From the NCBI RefSeq assembly GCF_020085105.1, contig NC_058042.1, forward strand, positions 18,679,001-18,743,000: a stretch of 64,000 nucleotides of DNA, in the 5' to 3' direction. Of the stretch, positions 24,801 through 35,067 are shown piece after piece. The notes below the pieces were generated by a model. The model saw only the letters and a list, made by a program, of their open reading frames with translations, was not told where the DNA came from and ran no database searches. The position numbers were made by a program, and so were the translations under genes. The stretch is from Siniperca chuatsi (taxonomy: Eukaryota; Chordata; Actinopteri; Centrarchiformes; Sinipercidae). How positions within the stretch are numbered: position 1 is the stretch's first letter; every line of letters begins with the position of its first letter.

Positions 24801-27800
24801 CATCCCACTGGTAAGCACCCAAAAGCATCAACCCATGCAAATAATTCATTCCATTGCACTTCAACTGGTTTTCCAAGACATATCCTGCCAAGCATGAATA
24901 CATAATATGTGTTTACCTGTGCAGACAGCCTTGAATAAAGACACAGTGGAGCAGGTCCTGGTGGGTCAAAGTCGCTGGGAGGACAGTGTGGTGGGTGGAG
25001 TCTGTTTTACTCGGTGTATGGACCAGCGTCATCTGAGGCAGCAGACTCAGAGTCTTATTCGAGGGATTGTCAAAGCACGGAGCAGGAGGGCAAAAGGTCT
25101 GTAATCTGTAATCTACCAGTGACTGTTATTAGTGCACCACTCCACTTGTGTGACCTACACAGTAGACACATGTCAGTATGAACTGTGAAATGTTTCTTTG
25201 TGGTAAGTTTTTATTTGAACTCACTGGTGTCTCTTCGAGCAGTGCCAGTTCCAAGCTGTGCAGACATTAGAGGGACGTTTCCCTCAGCTTGGACATCCAC
25301 TCAGCTCAGCCGTATGTCACAGGATGATCTGAAACAGTGTGTAGAAGATTTCGCTCAGGACGCTTCAATGAGCTCTGAGCAGCGCCGAGCACTGTGGGTG
25401 AAACTCAGGCAGGTCAGTAAAACTCTGCCTGTCAAACAAAGTTTAGTCTCAGATAATACATTTTTTGTTTTATTTGTTATTCCTACTAGCATCCACACAC
25501 CAGTAAGAATACAACAAGTCCTCTCCCATGGATTACACAGACAATATTTGGGTCAATCAGAAACAATATATTTCTTTTCTCAAAGTCTGACCTATGGTGC
25601 GGCAGTTCTGTCCCCTTCCCAGTTAAGATTTTATGTAAACATCAGAACACAATTCTTGGTAAAAATGCATCATCCCTAAAAATTTAATCAAAATGTGACT
25701 AGCGGTGCCTGAGAATTCCTGTTTTTTTTTTATAGCTGTGGGATGTAACTTTGAAGATAAAAAGTTAGAAGAACAATGAACAGTCACATCCTGACTGATA
25801 GTCTCCAACCCTGTTTTCTTCTTTTTCTTTTCCTTTCGGCTGTTCCCTTTCAGGGGTCGCCACAGCGAATCATGTGCCTCCATCTAACCCTGTCCTCTGC
25901 ATCCTCTTCACTCACACCAATTAACATCATGTCCTCTCTCACTACATCCATAAATCTCCTCTTTGGTCTTCCTCTAGACCTCCTGCTTGGCAGCTCCAAC
26001 CTCAGCATCCTTCTACCAATATATTCACAGTCTCTCCTCTGAACATGTCCAAACCACCTCAATCTGGCCTCTCTGACTTTATCTCCGAAACATCTAACAT
26101 GAGCTGTCCCTCTGATGTACTCATTCCTGATCCTGTCCATCCTCATCACTCCCAAAGAGAACCTCAACATCTTAAGCTCTGCTACCTCCAGCTCTGCCTC
26201 TTGTCTTTTCTTCAGTGCCGCTGTCTCTAAGCTGTACATCATCGCTGGTCTCACCACCATCTTGAACACCTTTCCTTTCATTCTTGCTGATACTCTTTTA
26301 TCACACAACACACCTGACACTTTTCTCCACCCGTTCCAACCTGCTTGCACTCGCCTCTTCACCTCTTTTCCACAGTCTCCATTGCTCTGAACCGTTGACC
26401 CTAAGTACTTAAAGTCCTGCACCTTCTTCACCTCTGCTCCCTGTAACCTCACCGTTCCACCTGGGTCCCTCTCATTGACGCACACGTATTCTGTCTGACT
26501 GCGGCTAAGCTTCATTCCTGTTTTCCAGAGCAGACCTCCATCTCTCTAGATTTTCCTCCACCTGCTCCCTGCTCTCACTACAAATCACAATGTCATCCGC
26601 AAACATCATAGTCCATGGAGATTCCTGTCTAACCTCATCTGTCAGCCTGTCCATCACCAGAGCAAACAAGAAGGGGCTCAGAGCCGATCCTTGATGCAGA
26701 CCCACCTCCACCTTGAACTCCTCTGTCACACCTACAGTACACCTCACCACGGTCTTACAGCTCTCATACATGTCCTGCACCACTCTAACATACTTCTCTG
26801 CCACTCCAGACTTCCTCTTACAATACCACAGCTCCTCTCTCGGCACCCTGTCATATGCTTTCTCTAAATCTATGAAGACACAATGCAACTCCCTATGACC
26901 TTCTCTGTACTTCTCCATCAGCATCCTGAAAGCAAATACTGCATCTGTTGTACTCTTTCTAGGCATGAAACCATATTGCTGCTCACAAATGCTCACCTCT
27001 GCCCTTAGCCTAGCTTCCACTACTCTTTCCCACAACTTCATTGTATGGCTCATCAGCTTTATTCCTCTGTAGTTGCCACAGCTCTGCACATCTCCCTTGT
27101 TCTTAAAAATTGGCACCAGTACAATTCTCCTCCATTCCTCGGGCATCCTCTCACTCTCCAAGATCTTGTTAAACAAACTAGTCAGAAACTCTACTGCCAC
27201 CTCTCCTAGACACTTCCATACCTCCACAGGTATGTCATCAGGACCAACTGCCTTTCCACTCTTCATCCTCTTCAACGTCCTCCTCACTTCACTCTTGCTA
27301 ATCTTTGCTACTTCCTGCTCCACACCAGTCACCTCTTCGACTCTTCGTTCCCTTTCATTTTCCTCATTCATCAACTCTTCAGAGTACTCCTTCCATCTTC
27401 CCATCACACTCCTGGTACCTGTCAATACATTTCCATCCTTATCTTTAATCACCCTAACCTGCTGCACATCCTTCCCATCTCTATCTCTTTGTCTGGCCAA
27501 CCTGTACAAATCCACCTCTCCCTCTTTAGTGTCCAACCTAGCATACAAGTCCTCATATGCTCTTTGTTTGGCCTTTGCCACCTCTACCTTCACCTTACAC
27601 TGCATCTCCCTGTACTCCTGTCTACTCTCTTCAGTCCTCTCAGTGTCCCACTTCTTCTTAGCTAACCTCTTTCTCTGTATACACTCCTGCACTTCCTCGT
27701 TCCACCACCAAGTCTCCTTGTCCACTTTCCTCTTTCCAGATGACACACCGAGTACCCTCCTACCTGTCTCCCTGATCACATTAGCTGTAGTGGTCCAGTC

Positions 27801-30800
27801 ATCTGGGAGCACTTCCTGACCACCCAGAGTCTGTCTCAGCTCCTCCCTGAAAACTACACGACATTCTTCCTTTTTCAACTTCCACCACTTTGTCCTCTGC
27901 TCTGCCTTTGTCCTCTTCATCTTCCTCACCACCAGAGTCATTTACACACTACCATCCTGTGTTGTCTGGCTACACTCTCCCCTACCACTACTTCTACTAC
28001 AGTGACTGGTCTCTTTCAGATTACACCGTCTACACAAGATGTAGTCCACCTGATTGCTTCTACCTCCGCTCTTATATATCACCCTATGTTCCTGCCTCTT
28101 CTGGAAGAAAGTGTTCACTACAGCCATTTCCATCCTCTTTGCAAAGTCTACCACCATCTGTCCTTCTGCGTTCCTGTCCTGAAGACCAAACCTGCCCATC
28201 ACATTCTCATCACCTCTGTTCCCTTCACCTACATGCCCATTGAAATCTGCACCAATCACCACTCTCTCACCTCTGGGGATGCTCTGCATCACTTCATCTA
28301 CCTCACTCCAGAATTTCTCCTTCTCTTTTAACTCACATCCTACCTGTGGGGCATAACCACTCACAACATTGAACATCACCCCTTCAATTTCCAGCTGCAG
28401 ACTCATCAACCTGTCTGATACTCTTTTCACCTCTAGAACATTCCTCACAAACTCCACTTTCAGGATAACTCCTACTCTGTTTCTCTTCCTATCTGACCCA
28501 TGATAGAACAACTTGAACCCTGCTCCTAAGCTTCTAGCCTTGCTACCTTTCCACCTGGTCTCCTGGACACACAGTATGTCCACCTTCCTTCTCTGCATCA
28601 TGTCAATCAACTCTCTAGCCTTCCCTGTCATAGTCCCAACATTCAAAGTCCCTACTGTCAGTCCTACATTCTTAGCTTTCCTCTTCTCTCTCTGCCTACG
28701 AACACACCTTCCTCCTCTCCTTCTTCGTCTTTGACCAACAGTAGTCCAATTTCCACCAGTACCCTGTAAGTCAACAGCACCGGTGGCGGTCGTTGTTGAC
28801 CCGGGCCCCGAGCAATCCAGTATGGAAGTCATTTTCACGATTCGCATTTTTAATTTGGCATGTGTTTTACGTCGGATGTCCTTCCTGACACAACCCTCTG
28901 CATTTATCCAGACTTGGGACTGGCACAAGAAGACACTGTCTTGTGCCCCCTTGCGGTTGCATTAGTCTCCAACCCTGTTTTAATATCAACATAATCTGTG
29001 GCTGAAACATGTTCTGCTTCTCCATTCGATCCAGTCCTTCAGTCCGGTGAGAGAGCTGAGAGCAGATCAGGTGCTGGCTCTGGGCTCACTGGTGACTGAG
29101 ATGGGAGAAAGAGAGCTGCAGGACACCAGTCTCACTGATCTGGGTGTGTTGGCACATCTGGGGACGCTGACGGACTGGAGCCCTAAAAAGGTGAACTTTT
29201 GAATTTTTCATTCTGATGTAAAACTTCAAGTAAATGAAAGAATCTCATCCTGAAGACTTTAACATGTCCATTAGTGTGTGTTTAATGTTTCCATGTGGGT
29301 TTTTTTCTTCTTAGATGAGAGCAGTGATTTTAGGTGTGATGCGGAAACGCAAACTGAAAGTGGAGCAGTTAACAGCCGTTGATCTGGCAACATGTGGCCA
29401 TCTGATCTGTGGTCTGTATCCCTCAGAGATCAAAAGAATGAGCCCCTACAACCTCAGGTCAGTGAAATACATCAAGTATATTTATCCAACTTCCTCTAGC
29501 ACAACAACGCTAACACTCAGCAATCTAATAAGTCAGTTTTCAAAGCAACATGAGACAACCAACAGAGTTGCAGACACTGCAAAATGATCCAATATGTCAG
29601 ATAAATGGCATCAAAACAAAAACGAACATAAACAAAGATGGACATATACAGTCCAAAGGGGTTGACAACTACTGCTACTGCAATTTGTATACAAGGTAGT
29701 AAGTACATTGTGCACCTAAATAGCAGTAATTCGCAACAGTAAAATAGTGATGAATCCCACCAAAGCCATAACAAAATTATTTGCTTGTGATTTTCAGAGA
29801 GTAATTAATTGATTTCACATCCACTTGCTAACAGATGCTAACTAACATGAGGTTGGTGCACATTTCTCAGCAGCACAAACCTCATCAAAACATTTTGCAT
29901 ACCCTCAGAGGAGAATAAAGTCCTGAAACTTTTTCCTCAAACTGCAGTATGGCTGTCCTGTTCCTGCGGGAGACGTCCCTGCCATGCACAGAACAGCAGA
30001 TGGAGGCGTTGACAAGCCGTTTGTCCAGACCTGAGGCCTTTGGTCCAGTCAGCGCTTGGGGACCAGAAGTTTTCACTGAAATTGGGTTATTGGCAGGTAT
30101 AGTAGAACATAATATCCCTGGGGGTGTAAACTTTTTTGTGATCAACTTTTTTTTTAAAAATTGTTTTTCCAAAGAGGGAGGAGGATGGGAGGAGGAAATG
30201 ACAGCTCTTGGATGGATAGGTACAATTAAAAATACCCCTGAGGGTATGAAAGTTTAGGAGAACTTTTCTTGTGATTTGATATGAGAACCATTAATTATCT
30301 GACTACAGTGTTTGTCTCTATCCAGTGGGCCTGGAGGACATGGTGCTGTCAGCTCTGGTACAAGAACAAGTGGAGGGAATCACCCCTGAAGCCATCGCCC
30401 TGATGTCACCAAAAAAGATGGCAGTGAGTTTCAGCCATGATTTTATGGCCATTTATTCAGGCTAATCTACAGAACAATGCTTCAGTATGGATGTACATCT
30501 ATATATAGCACCAATCGCGAATTTGGCTGAGATGTTTTATTTAACTTCTATAATAATTACAGTCTCATAAAGTATAAAAAAAGAAACCAATAGGCCTTTT
30601 TCATGGACAACAATTTAACATATTACAGTAGAAAAAGCACAAGTGTAAATAATAAAATGAATGATGGCTGAATTCCATTTAGCTGCTTCAGTTTCAGGGC
30701 CCTGGTAGTGCATGCTGGCTCACTGTCACACTGTCATGGCTCATTGGGGCAGTTGAATAAAACGGAGCCGTGGTTACATTAGTAACACCTGTGCTTTTTC

Positions 30801-31472
30801 GACTATGACAAGTCAAAATGCCTGCTGTGAAAAAGGCCATGTCATGCTCTGTTACAGGAAACTGCAGCTCAGCTTTAACCAAATGACAGAAGAATCAAAA
30901 ACATAAATGTGTATATTTTATGGTTAATCTGTTCAATTTTCATAAGAAAATTAAAAAAAACATGTCAAAAGGTGACAAAAGGATGTTATTTCCTCACGCA
31001 GAATGCCTCCTCTTGATGTGTCCTGTAGGAGTGAGTTAGTATTTGTGTCTGACAGGTGGTGTTCAGTGCTGTTCAGTTGTCATGGCTGAGCGCGGAGCAG
31101 GCGTGGGCTGTCTCCGAGGAGCAGTGGGCAGAGCTGGACACCGAGCAGAGACACGCTGTCGGACTGGCTCGATATGAAGGAGACGTCCTGCTGGAGCTGA
31201 GAGGTGTGTTTTGAAAAATTAGGGTGATAAAGGGTGTCCTTTTAATAACCTCCTTCCTTCATAAAAGTGATGTTTTTGTGAGCACATATACATTTATTAT
31301 AGTAATCCTTGTTACTAACCAATTAGATTTTTATGTAGTGTTTATAAGGCGATGATGAATGCTCTGTTTGTCTGCTTCCACAGGGAGAAACTTGGCTCCA
31401 GCAGCCCTGAACGCAGGAAGCTTCACTGTACACTCACTGGCTCTGTGCCTCTTGTTATGGCAACTAATTTAA
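12849..31472 (+). CDS. strc: Stereocilin (complete, 29 coding exons)
   Basis: Stereocilin is a large secreted or GPI-linked protein of the mesothelin/otoancorin superfamily. In mammals it forms the horizontal top connectors of outer hair-cell stereocilia and their attachment to the tectorial membrane. The model gives about 1,964 residues (human about 1,775) and 29 coding exons, a number matching human STRC as I remember it. Every junction is GT-AG and in phase. Recognisable blocks include [30 protein letters not shown]-like text at exons 5/6, LTAIRDHSSGMKS..K..FVKRLL, LGRLVFSLST and PSCADIRGTFPSAW, and FGPVSAWGPEVFTEIG near the end. A hydrophobic segment after the start (TSIIVCAVLLGQG) is a likely signal peptide, and the last 18 or so residues form a hydrophobic GPI-type tail. 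Many N-glycosylation sequons occur in exons 4-5. Two start ATGs, at 12849 and 12855, are possible. Confidence 0.95.
14192..14852. other. strc intron 2
   Basis: 661 bases without a recognisable repeat or exon. The next exon is the 25-base micro-exon. Confidence 0.6.
15156..15185 (+). other. Basic cluster in stereocilin, candidate proprotein-convertase site
   Basis: Codons 15168-15179 encode Lys-Arg-Lys-Arg (about residues 479-482), preceded by Arg-Thr-Ile-Ser and followed by Leu-His-Glu. It lies in a polar, poorly conserved stretch between two conserved blocks, where an exposed loop is likely. Mesothelin, a family member, is cut by furin at a multibasic site. P4 here is Lys rather than the preferred Arg, so cleavage is uncertain. 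Confidence 0.45.
17780..17985 (+). pseudogene. Tc1/mariner transposase relic in strc intron 9
   Basis: The + strand reading of 'tcaccagatctcaactcagt' and the bases that follow gives Ser-Pro-Asp-Leu-Asn, then Pro-Leu-Trp-Glu. This matches the SPDLNPIEHLW block of Tc1/mariner-type DDE transposases, where the Asp is the third-from-last conserved element of the catalytic core. The block is embedded in about 200 bases of similar-looking but stop-containing sequence, so only a short, dead fragment remains. Confidence 0.55.
19465..19500 (+). repeat. Tandem 12-mer (ATTATTCTATAA), three exact copies
   Basis: Three exact copies of ATTATTCTATAA occupy 19465-19500, and the acceptor AG of strc exon 13 is at 19512-19513. 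The array therefore covers the region where the branch point should lie and shortens the pyrimidine tract to TTCTTTCCTC. Confidence 0.9.
20354..22068. other. strc intron 15
   Basis: 1.7 kb without coding signal. It contains a near-perfect palindrome at 21160-21186 and possible decayed repeat sequence at about 21470-21720. Confidence 0.55.
21160..21186. other. Short palindrome, 13-bp arms with a single central base
   Basis: AGAGTTTTACCAT at 21160-21172 and its exact reverse complement at 21174-21186 are separated by one G. It lies deep in strc intron 15. It may be a fused pair of transposon ends or a cruciform-prone site. Confidence 0.75.
24178..24455. repeat. Teleost interspersed repeat, copy 2 (GCTAAATGC / TTTCAGTCTGAAGC family)
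   Basis: Same family as 2712-2995 and better preserved. It holds 'tttgagctaaatgctaacg', several 'agcatgctaaca' words, 'gtaatatttaccatgttcac', 'caaaatttcatggcaatcca', 'gttgttgagatatttcagtc' and a final 'gcatggctaaaaa'. It lies in strc intron 20. Confidence 0.7.
25799..25817. repeat. Target-site duplication of the RTE element, left copy
   Basis: TAGTCTCCAACCCTGTTTT is identical to 28963-28981 on the other side of the LINE. Confidence 0.95.
25850..26515 (-). pseudogene. RTE C-terminal domain
   Basis: 221 residues in a different frame from the reverse transcriptase and overlapping its end. It contains FKYLGSTVQSNGDC, LRWFGHVQRR and RSRGRPKRRFMDVV, the usual C-terminal motifs of RTE-clade proteins (thumb and basic tail). 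It ends at a TAG/TGA-type stop just inside the 3' end of the element. Confidence 0.85.
26505..27941 (-). pseudogene. RTE reverse transcriptase domain
   Basis: An open frame of 478 residues encodes the RTE reverse transcriptase. The N-terminal third is basic and helical. Motifs in order are FIDLEKAYDRVPREELW (motif A, catalytic Asp), GLHQGSALSPFLFALV (motif B) and FADDIVI (motif C, catalytic Asp-Asp). All three catalytic aspartates are kept. It is cut off at about 26525 by a frame change in an A-rich run, after which the C-terminal part continues in another frame. The protein could not be made as one chain from this copy. Confidence 0.9.
27942..28928 (-). pseudogene. RTE endonuclease domain
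   Basis: This open frame of 328 residues encodes an exonuclease-endonuclease-phosphatase fold that nicks target DNA for target-primed reverse transcription. Visible motifs in order: VGTLNVGTMTGK near residue 93, ILCVQETRWKG (catalytic Glu), the Asp-Phe-Asn-Gly-His segment VIGADFNGH, and NQVDYILCRR near residue 295. After that point the family's usual reading continues in other frames. The last 20 or so residues here are out of frame, and the frame ends at 27942, so the link to the reverse transcriptase is broken near 28000 and again near 27945. Confidence 0.88.
28963..28981. repeat. Target-site duplication of the RTE element, right copy
   Basis: An exact copy of 25799-25817, placed 53 bases before the start of strc exon 24 at 29035. 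Confidence 0.95.
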
Positions 31473-31540
31473 AATGCTGGAACAAATTTAATTGACCCTT
31501 GACCTCCCTTGATATCATCATATTTGTACTTCGAATAAAT
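31473..31540 (+). terminator. strc 3' UTR and polyadenylation signal
   Basis: AATAAA at 31534-31539, about 60 bases after the TAA stop. The 3' UTR is very short. Confidence 0.75.
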
Positions 31541-32679
31541 ATTTTGAACTGTTCTGTTCCCTCTGTGTGTTGGTCCTTTAATTTACATTGCCTTTGATTG
31601 TGCTCTGCGGCACATGTTTCACTTTTATGTGAGCTATCAGCTTGACAATATGTTAAATAAGTGTTTGTAGTTGTACTATGTATAGTATTCTTTTATTAGA
31701 ACTATCAGAGGAAGCAATGCGATGATTAATGTTTATTTGACAGAGGAAAGGGCCTTCCAAACTTCACAGGATATGTGATCAAGCAAACAAACACGGGTCT
31801 ATAAAAGACCTTTTTAAATCTTTTCCCCATTTATTTATAGCTTCTGTTTGACTCAGTAACCTTGATGTATGAATCCTTTCAAAGTACAACCCCTGTCCTC
31901 TCTGGTAGAGTCTTTTATACTTCCTGTATGTTTTATCGAATATAAACTGACATTCTTTAAACTTCTCTAAGAGATACTATAATGTGTGGTGTATTTAAGA
32001 GTATAATACTGGAATAGCATGTATGATAAAAATGTGTTAAATGATTTGTTGACATAAGAGATGTAATAGTAAGGGGTGAAGTTTAATATCAGAACAATTT
32101 ATTGACTGGCCTGCTGTATCTGTAAATCTGAGGATTCACTAATCCCTCCTGCATGCAGGTATTTTCTATTTCTTGAGTTTGGTTCTGCATTCCAGATGAA
32201 AGTAAAATGCAATTATTACAGTCAACCTGTGCAATGGTGTTACTGAACTGATGCACAACACAGTGAAACGTTTAAGCTTTCAGGATTTATGACTTTAAGA
32301 AACAACACAACAAATAATCTGTGACCCGACTATTCAGTAGTAGTACTAGTCAAGTTACAACTTCAGCGCAGCAAGGAAACTATCTTATGTTCAGTTGCCT
32401 TTATATGTTTTAAGATTTCAAGCTTGATGAATAAAACTGATTTTGAATGTTCACCCTTTTCAGCATACTGACAGGGTTTGGTCTATATTATACTTTAAGG
32501 TTCTTAAATGGGATCTATAATCAATGAAGGTGGGTGTGTAGTATTAGCTAATTTTGTGGCCTTGTGTTGTACAGGGGCCCTGTGTGAAAAATAATTAATG
32601 TTTTAATAATAGTTTTAGCATTTTAGCAGTTTTTGTGCTCATATAGTGCTTTTTTTTTTAGCTTATTAGATAGACCCAT

Positions 32680-32790
32680 TAGAGACATGACAGGTAATGA
32701 GGTGAAAGAGATGGGGAATGACATGCAACAAAGGTCCCTGGCCAGATGCGAACCAGGCATACATGGTGCATATTTCTAATTAAATTAACC
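32680..32790 (-). repeat. tRNA-related SINE-like repeat, minus strand
   Basis: 'acatgcaacaaaggtccctggccagatgcgaacc' and its flanks mirror, on the opposite strand, the text at 53940-54050 ('ggttcaattctggccaggga' then 'ctttgttgcaccc'). The plus-strand copy holds a B-box-like GGTTCAATTC, which suggests a tRNA-derived SINE. Confidence 0.5.
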
Positions 32791-33231
32791 ATCAAATTAT
32801 CATAGCCCAGGTGATTTGGACCAGATAGTATTATTCCAATATAGGGGTGGGCTGGAATTGGTTGGTCTGGGGAAATAATGAAGCTGCCATGCATAGTCTG
32901 CATTGTACTTACAGGGTACATAAACACTGTACAGTGGGCAGGAGGAATGTCTGGAGGTCAATAGGTGCCCAAAAGCAGTTTTTTGCCAGGGGGCCCCCAA
33001 ACACAGGTTGATGTGGCCCTAAGAAAGATGCTCATTTATTATGTCTGTACTAGCAACAACAATTTTCTCAATCAAGATGACGCTTCTTGGCGTGCAGTCT
33101 GCATTTTACTGGACATCGATGAAGTGTTTTTACTATAAAAAAATATTTCCCATCTGGGAATTAAAAGCTTGTTTGGCAGCTGCCAGCCACAGCCTCGTTG
33201 TCAGGATATAAGGGTGTGATGCAGCCTGTGA

Positions 33232-33245
33232 CCAGCAGGTGGGGG
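33232..33245 (+). promoter_or_regulatory. Candidate CTCF site
   Basis: CCAGCAGGTGGGGG fits the CTCF core consensus CCASYAGRKGGCRS at 13 of 14 positions. It lies at the edge of the CpG-rich furin promoter, between two unrelated genes, where an insulator would make sense. Confidence 0.4.
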
Positions 33246-33289
33246 TGTAGCAGCGCTGCTGGCCGGTAAGTAGGTGTTGCTCTAACGTC

Positions 33290-34170
33290 TCCACTTTGTC
33301 CGCGGCCGTGACGTATTTCCTGGGGCTTGTACGGACCACTCAGCGGCACACCGGAGGGGTATCATGACTATTTATAACCAGCAATTCTCTGTTATCAATT
33401 TTTCAGTCGCTTCGCCGTGCCGTCGTCGGTTCTAACACCGCGGTGAGAGACAACAACAACCCGGGTGGAGCAGGATGTGAAAGGAAGCTGGTAAGTTGGG
33501 CCGATTGTAAGTTTCCCGTCTGCTTTAGCTTGCATTTTTTTTTTACTTGTTTAGGCTGCGTGGTCTGCGAGTTTGCAGTCTTCTCGGCTCTGGTACAGTA
33601 CCACCGGGATCCCGGTTGCTGTCAGTTTGTGTGTGTCGGCTCGAAAGGGGGGGGCTCACTCACACACATGCCGAGGTGACGTCGACTGCGCCGCGTCCGG
33701 TTTCTGTGGTTGTTCCTGCGAAAAATTGCCGTGTTCGTGATCCACACTGCTCGGTCGGAGTGAGTAGTAGAAATGTGAGCAAGTGGAGGTCGGAAGTGCT
33801 CATCACGGGTGGATGAGAGGAGAGAAAAAGGGGAGGCACCTGCGTGAGAGACGGAGCAGGTCAGCCTACCGCGGTGTCAAGTTTACGTTAATCACGGCGC
33901 GGTACAGTTTCAGACATATTTGTCAAGCGGAGGAGTCATCACCGGATCAGCTCCAGCCGCTGCTCAGAGCCACATTATGACTACGTGTTGTTGTCACGGA
34001 CTTAGCATGTGAGGTGAGTCCACCGACCGCGAACTCACAGCGTTTCTCCTATGAGCTGATATATTTAAACCTCTTAACTTTATCTCATAAACATTAAAGT
34101 GACTAGCGTTACAGGCCTGCGCGAGAGAAGTTTGTCCTCCTTTCGTATTCGTAACGTTACTGCGGTCACT
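33290..34170 (+). promoter_or_regulatory. CpG-rich promoter region of furin
   Basis: CpG dinucleotides are dense here and rare on both sides. A TATA-like TATTTATA lies at 33369-33376, a half CRE (TGACGTAT) near 33309, and TGACGTCG, one base off a full CRE, at 33677-33684. A strong donor, CTG|GTAAGT, at 33490/33491 would end a non-coding first exon starting near 33400. A second donor-like site (GAG|GTGAGT) near 34013 may serve an alternative first exon. Confidence 0.65.
33400..33490 (+). other. Probable non-coding exon 1 of furin
   Basis: Inferred from the TATA-like box just upstream, the CpG-rich setting and the donor at 33491. No coding sequence is visible before the acceptor at 41083-41084. 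The 5' boundary is a guess. Confidence 0.45.
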
Positions 34171-34899
34171 CTCTGCTCCCTACAAACTGTCTTCTTGCTG
34201 TGTACACATGCAAACTTTTACCATACTTTAAACATTATACTCTGATATATAACCGATTACGAAGGCTTATGGCACGTAGATTCCTTTAGGACTGAACTTT
34301 GACATGAGAAGCAATCAATGCCATCTGCAAAACACAGCTGATGTTGTTGGGCTAGACTGGGCTGACCTGAAACATAATCTGGACTGATGTGAATACTAAC
34401 TTTGTGTGAAAAGCGTCTTTTGGGAGGCTTCATTTCAGTTAAAGTGTAACTGAGCTGTTGCTGCTCGATGTTACAGTAGGTGTTGCATAGAAATAAGTGC
34501 GTTTCATTATGGGAGCTGACCTGCTTATGTTGTTTGTGCCTCCAGCACACTGTAATTGTATCTCTCCAGTGAGGCAATATTGAGCTGCTGATCATTATGG
34601 ATAAACAAGGTTGTGGAGCCCCTTGCATGTAGTCACATGTACCAAATGAAAACAAGGCGTCTCAAATACACAATGCACATTGTTCTGAAATTAAGTGTGT
34701 GTCAGACTGCTTGCTTGCACACCATATGATGTTTCAGTCATTTTTTTTGAATATAATGGGACTAAATAGCACTCGGTTTGTGGTGCTTAAAGCGTCAAAA
34801 AACAAACAAACAAAAAAAACCCCACAGCAGACTCAACAGCAATGTCTCTTTCCAGAAATCATGACCCGGTTACTCACGATAATCCACAGACCTTGTTGT

Positions 34900-34959
34900 G
34901 AGCAGTTTCATGTGGGAACTATCAGTAGAAAGAAAATAGTTCCTACATGAAACATGCTC
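34900..34959. other. Pre-miRNA-like hairpin, probably repeat-derived
   Basis: The arm at 34905-34922 pairs with 34936-34953 at 17 of 18 positions around a 13-base loop. Five more pairs form after a one-base bulge. The shape recalls a small-RNA precursor. The surrounding 34830-35070 looks like part of a dispersed fish repeat. Confidence 0.5.
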
Positions 34960-35067
34960 TCCAAAACTGGGCAACTCACAGCAAAACAATCTAGATGGAT
35001 AAATAGCACCACAGGTAACAGGAAAATATGTATTTTTGATTTAGGGGTTAACTGTCCCTTTTTATAC

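Larger units (their letters stand above)
25818..28962 (-). mobile_element. RTE-clade LINE, near full length, antisense in strc intron 23
   Basis: A 3,145-base insertion is bounded by the perfect 19-bp duplication. Read on the minus strand, it has a short 5' leader, an apurinic-type endonuclease, a reverse transcriptase and an RTE-type C-terminal region, then a 3' end whose plus-strand form, 'cggctgttccctttcagggg', is widespread in fish genomes. Length and domain order fit a complete RTE of about 3.2 kb. Perfect duplications and long reading frames imply a recent insertion. It lies antisense to strc, so its 3' signals should not end strc transcripts. Confidence 0.93.
20204..31472 (+). other. 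strc: strc exon map, coding exons 15-29
   Basis: Exons: 20204-20353, 22069-22127, 22301-22424, 22573-22655, 22759-22894, 23410-23612, 24720-24810, 24925-25096, 25243-25412, 29035-29190, 29315-29457, 29948-30096, 30326-30423, 31056-31203 and 31384-31472 (TAA). Exon 15 has a tandem CAGCAG acceptor, so it may instead start at 20201. Exon 18 uses the weaker donor GTTAAG, chosen because it is the only one that keeps phase into exon 19 and gives the conserved LP...ENLSNASF junction. Exons 23 and 24 flank the RTE insertion. The model restores a 1,965-codon frame including the stop. Confidence 0.85.
31541..33289. other. Intergenic region between strc and furin
   Basis: No gene recognised. A SINE-like repeat lies at 32680-32790. 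A CTCF-like motif lies at 33232-33245. Confidence 0.55.

Noticed and set aside
27073..27819. 248-codon open frame on the + strand
   Set aside because: It is the antisense shadow of the RTE reverse transcriptase; its Ser/Leu-rich composition is that of a reversed basic coding sequence.
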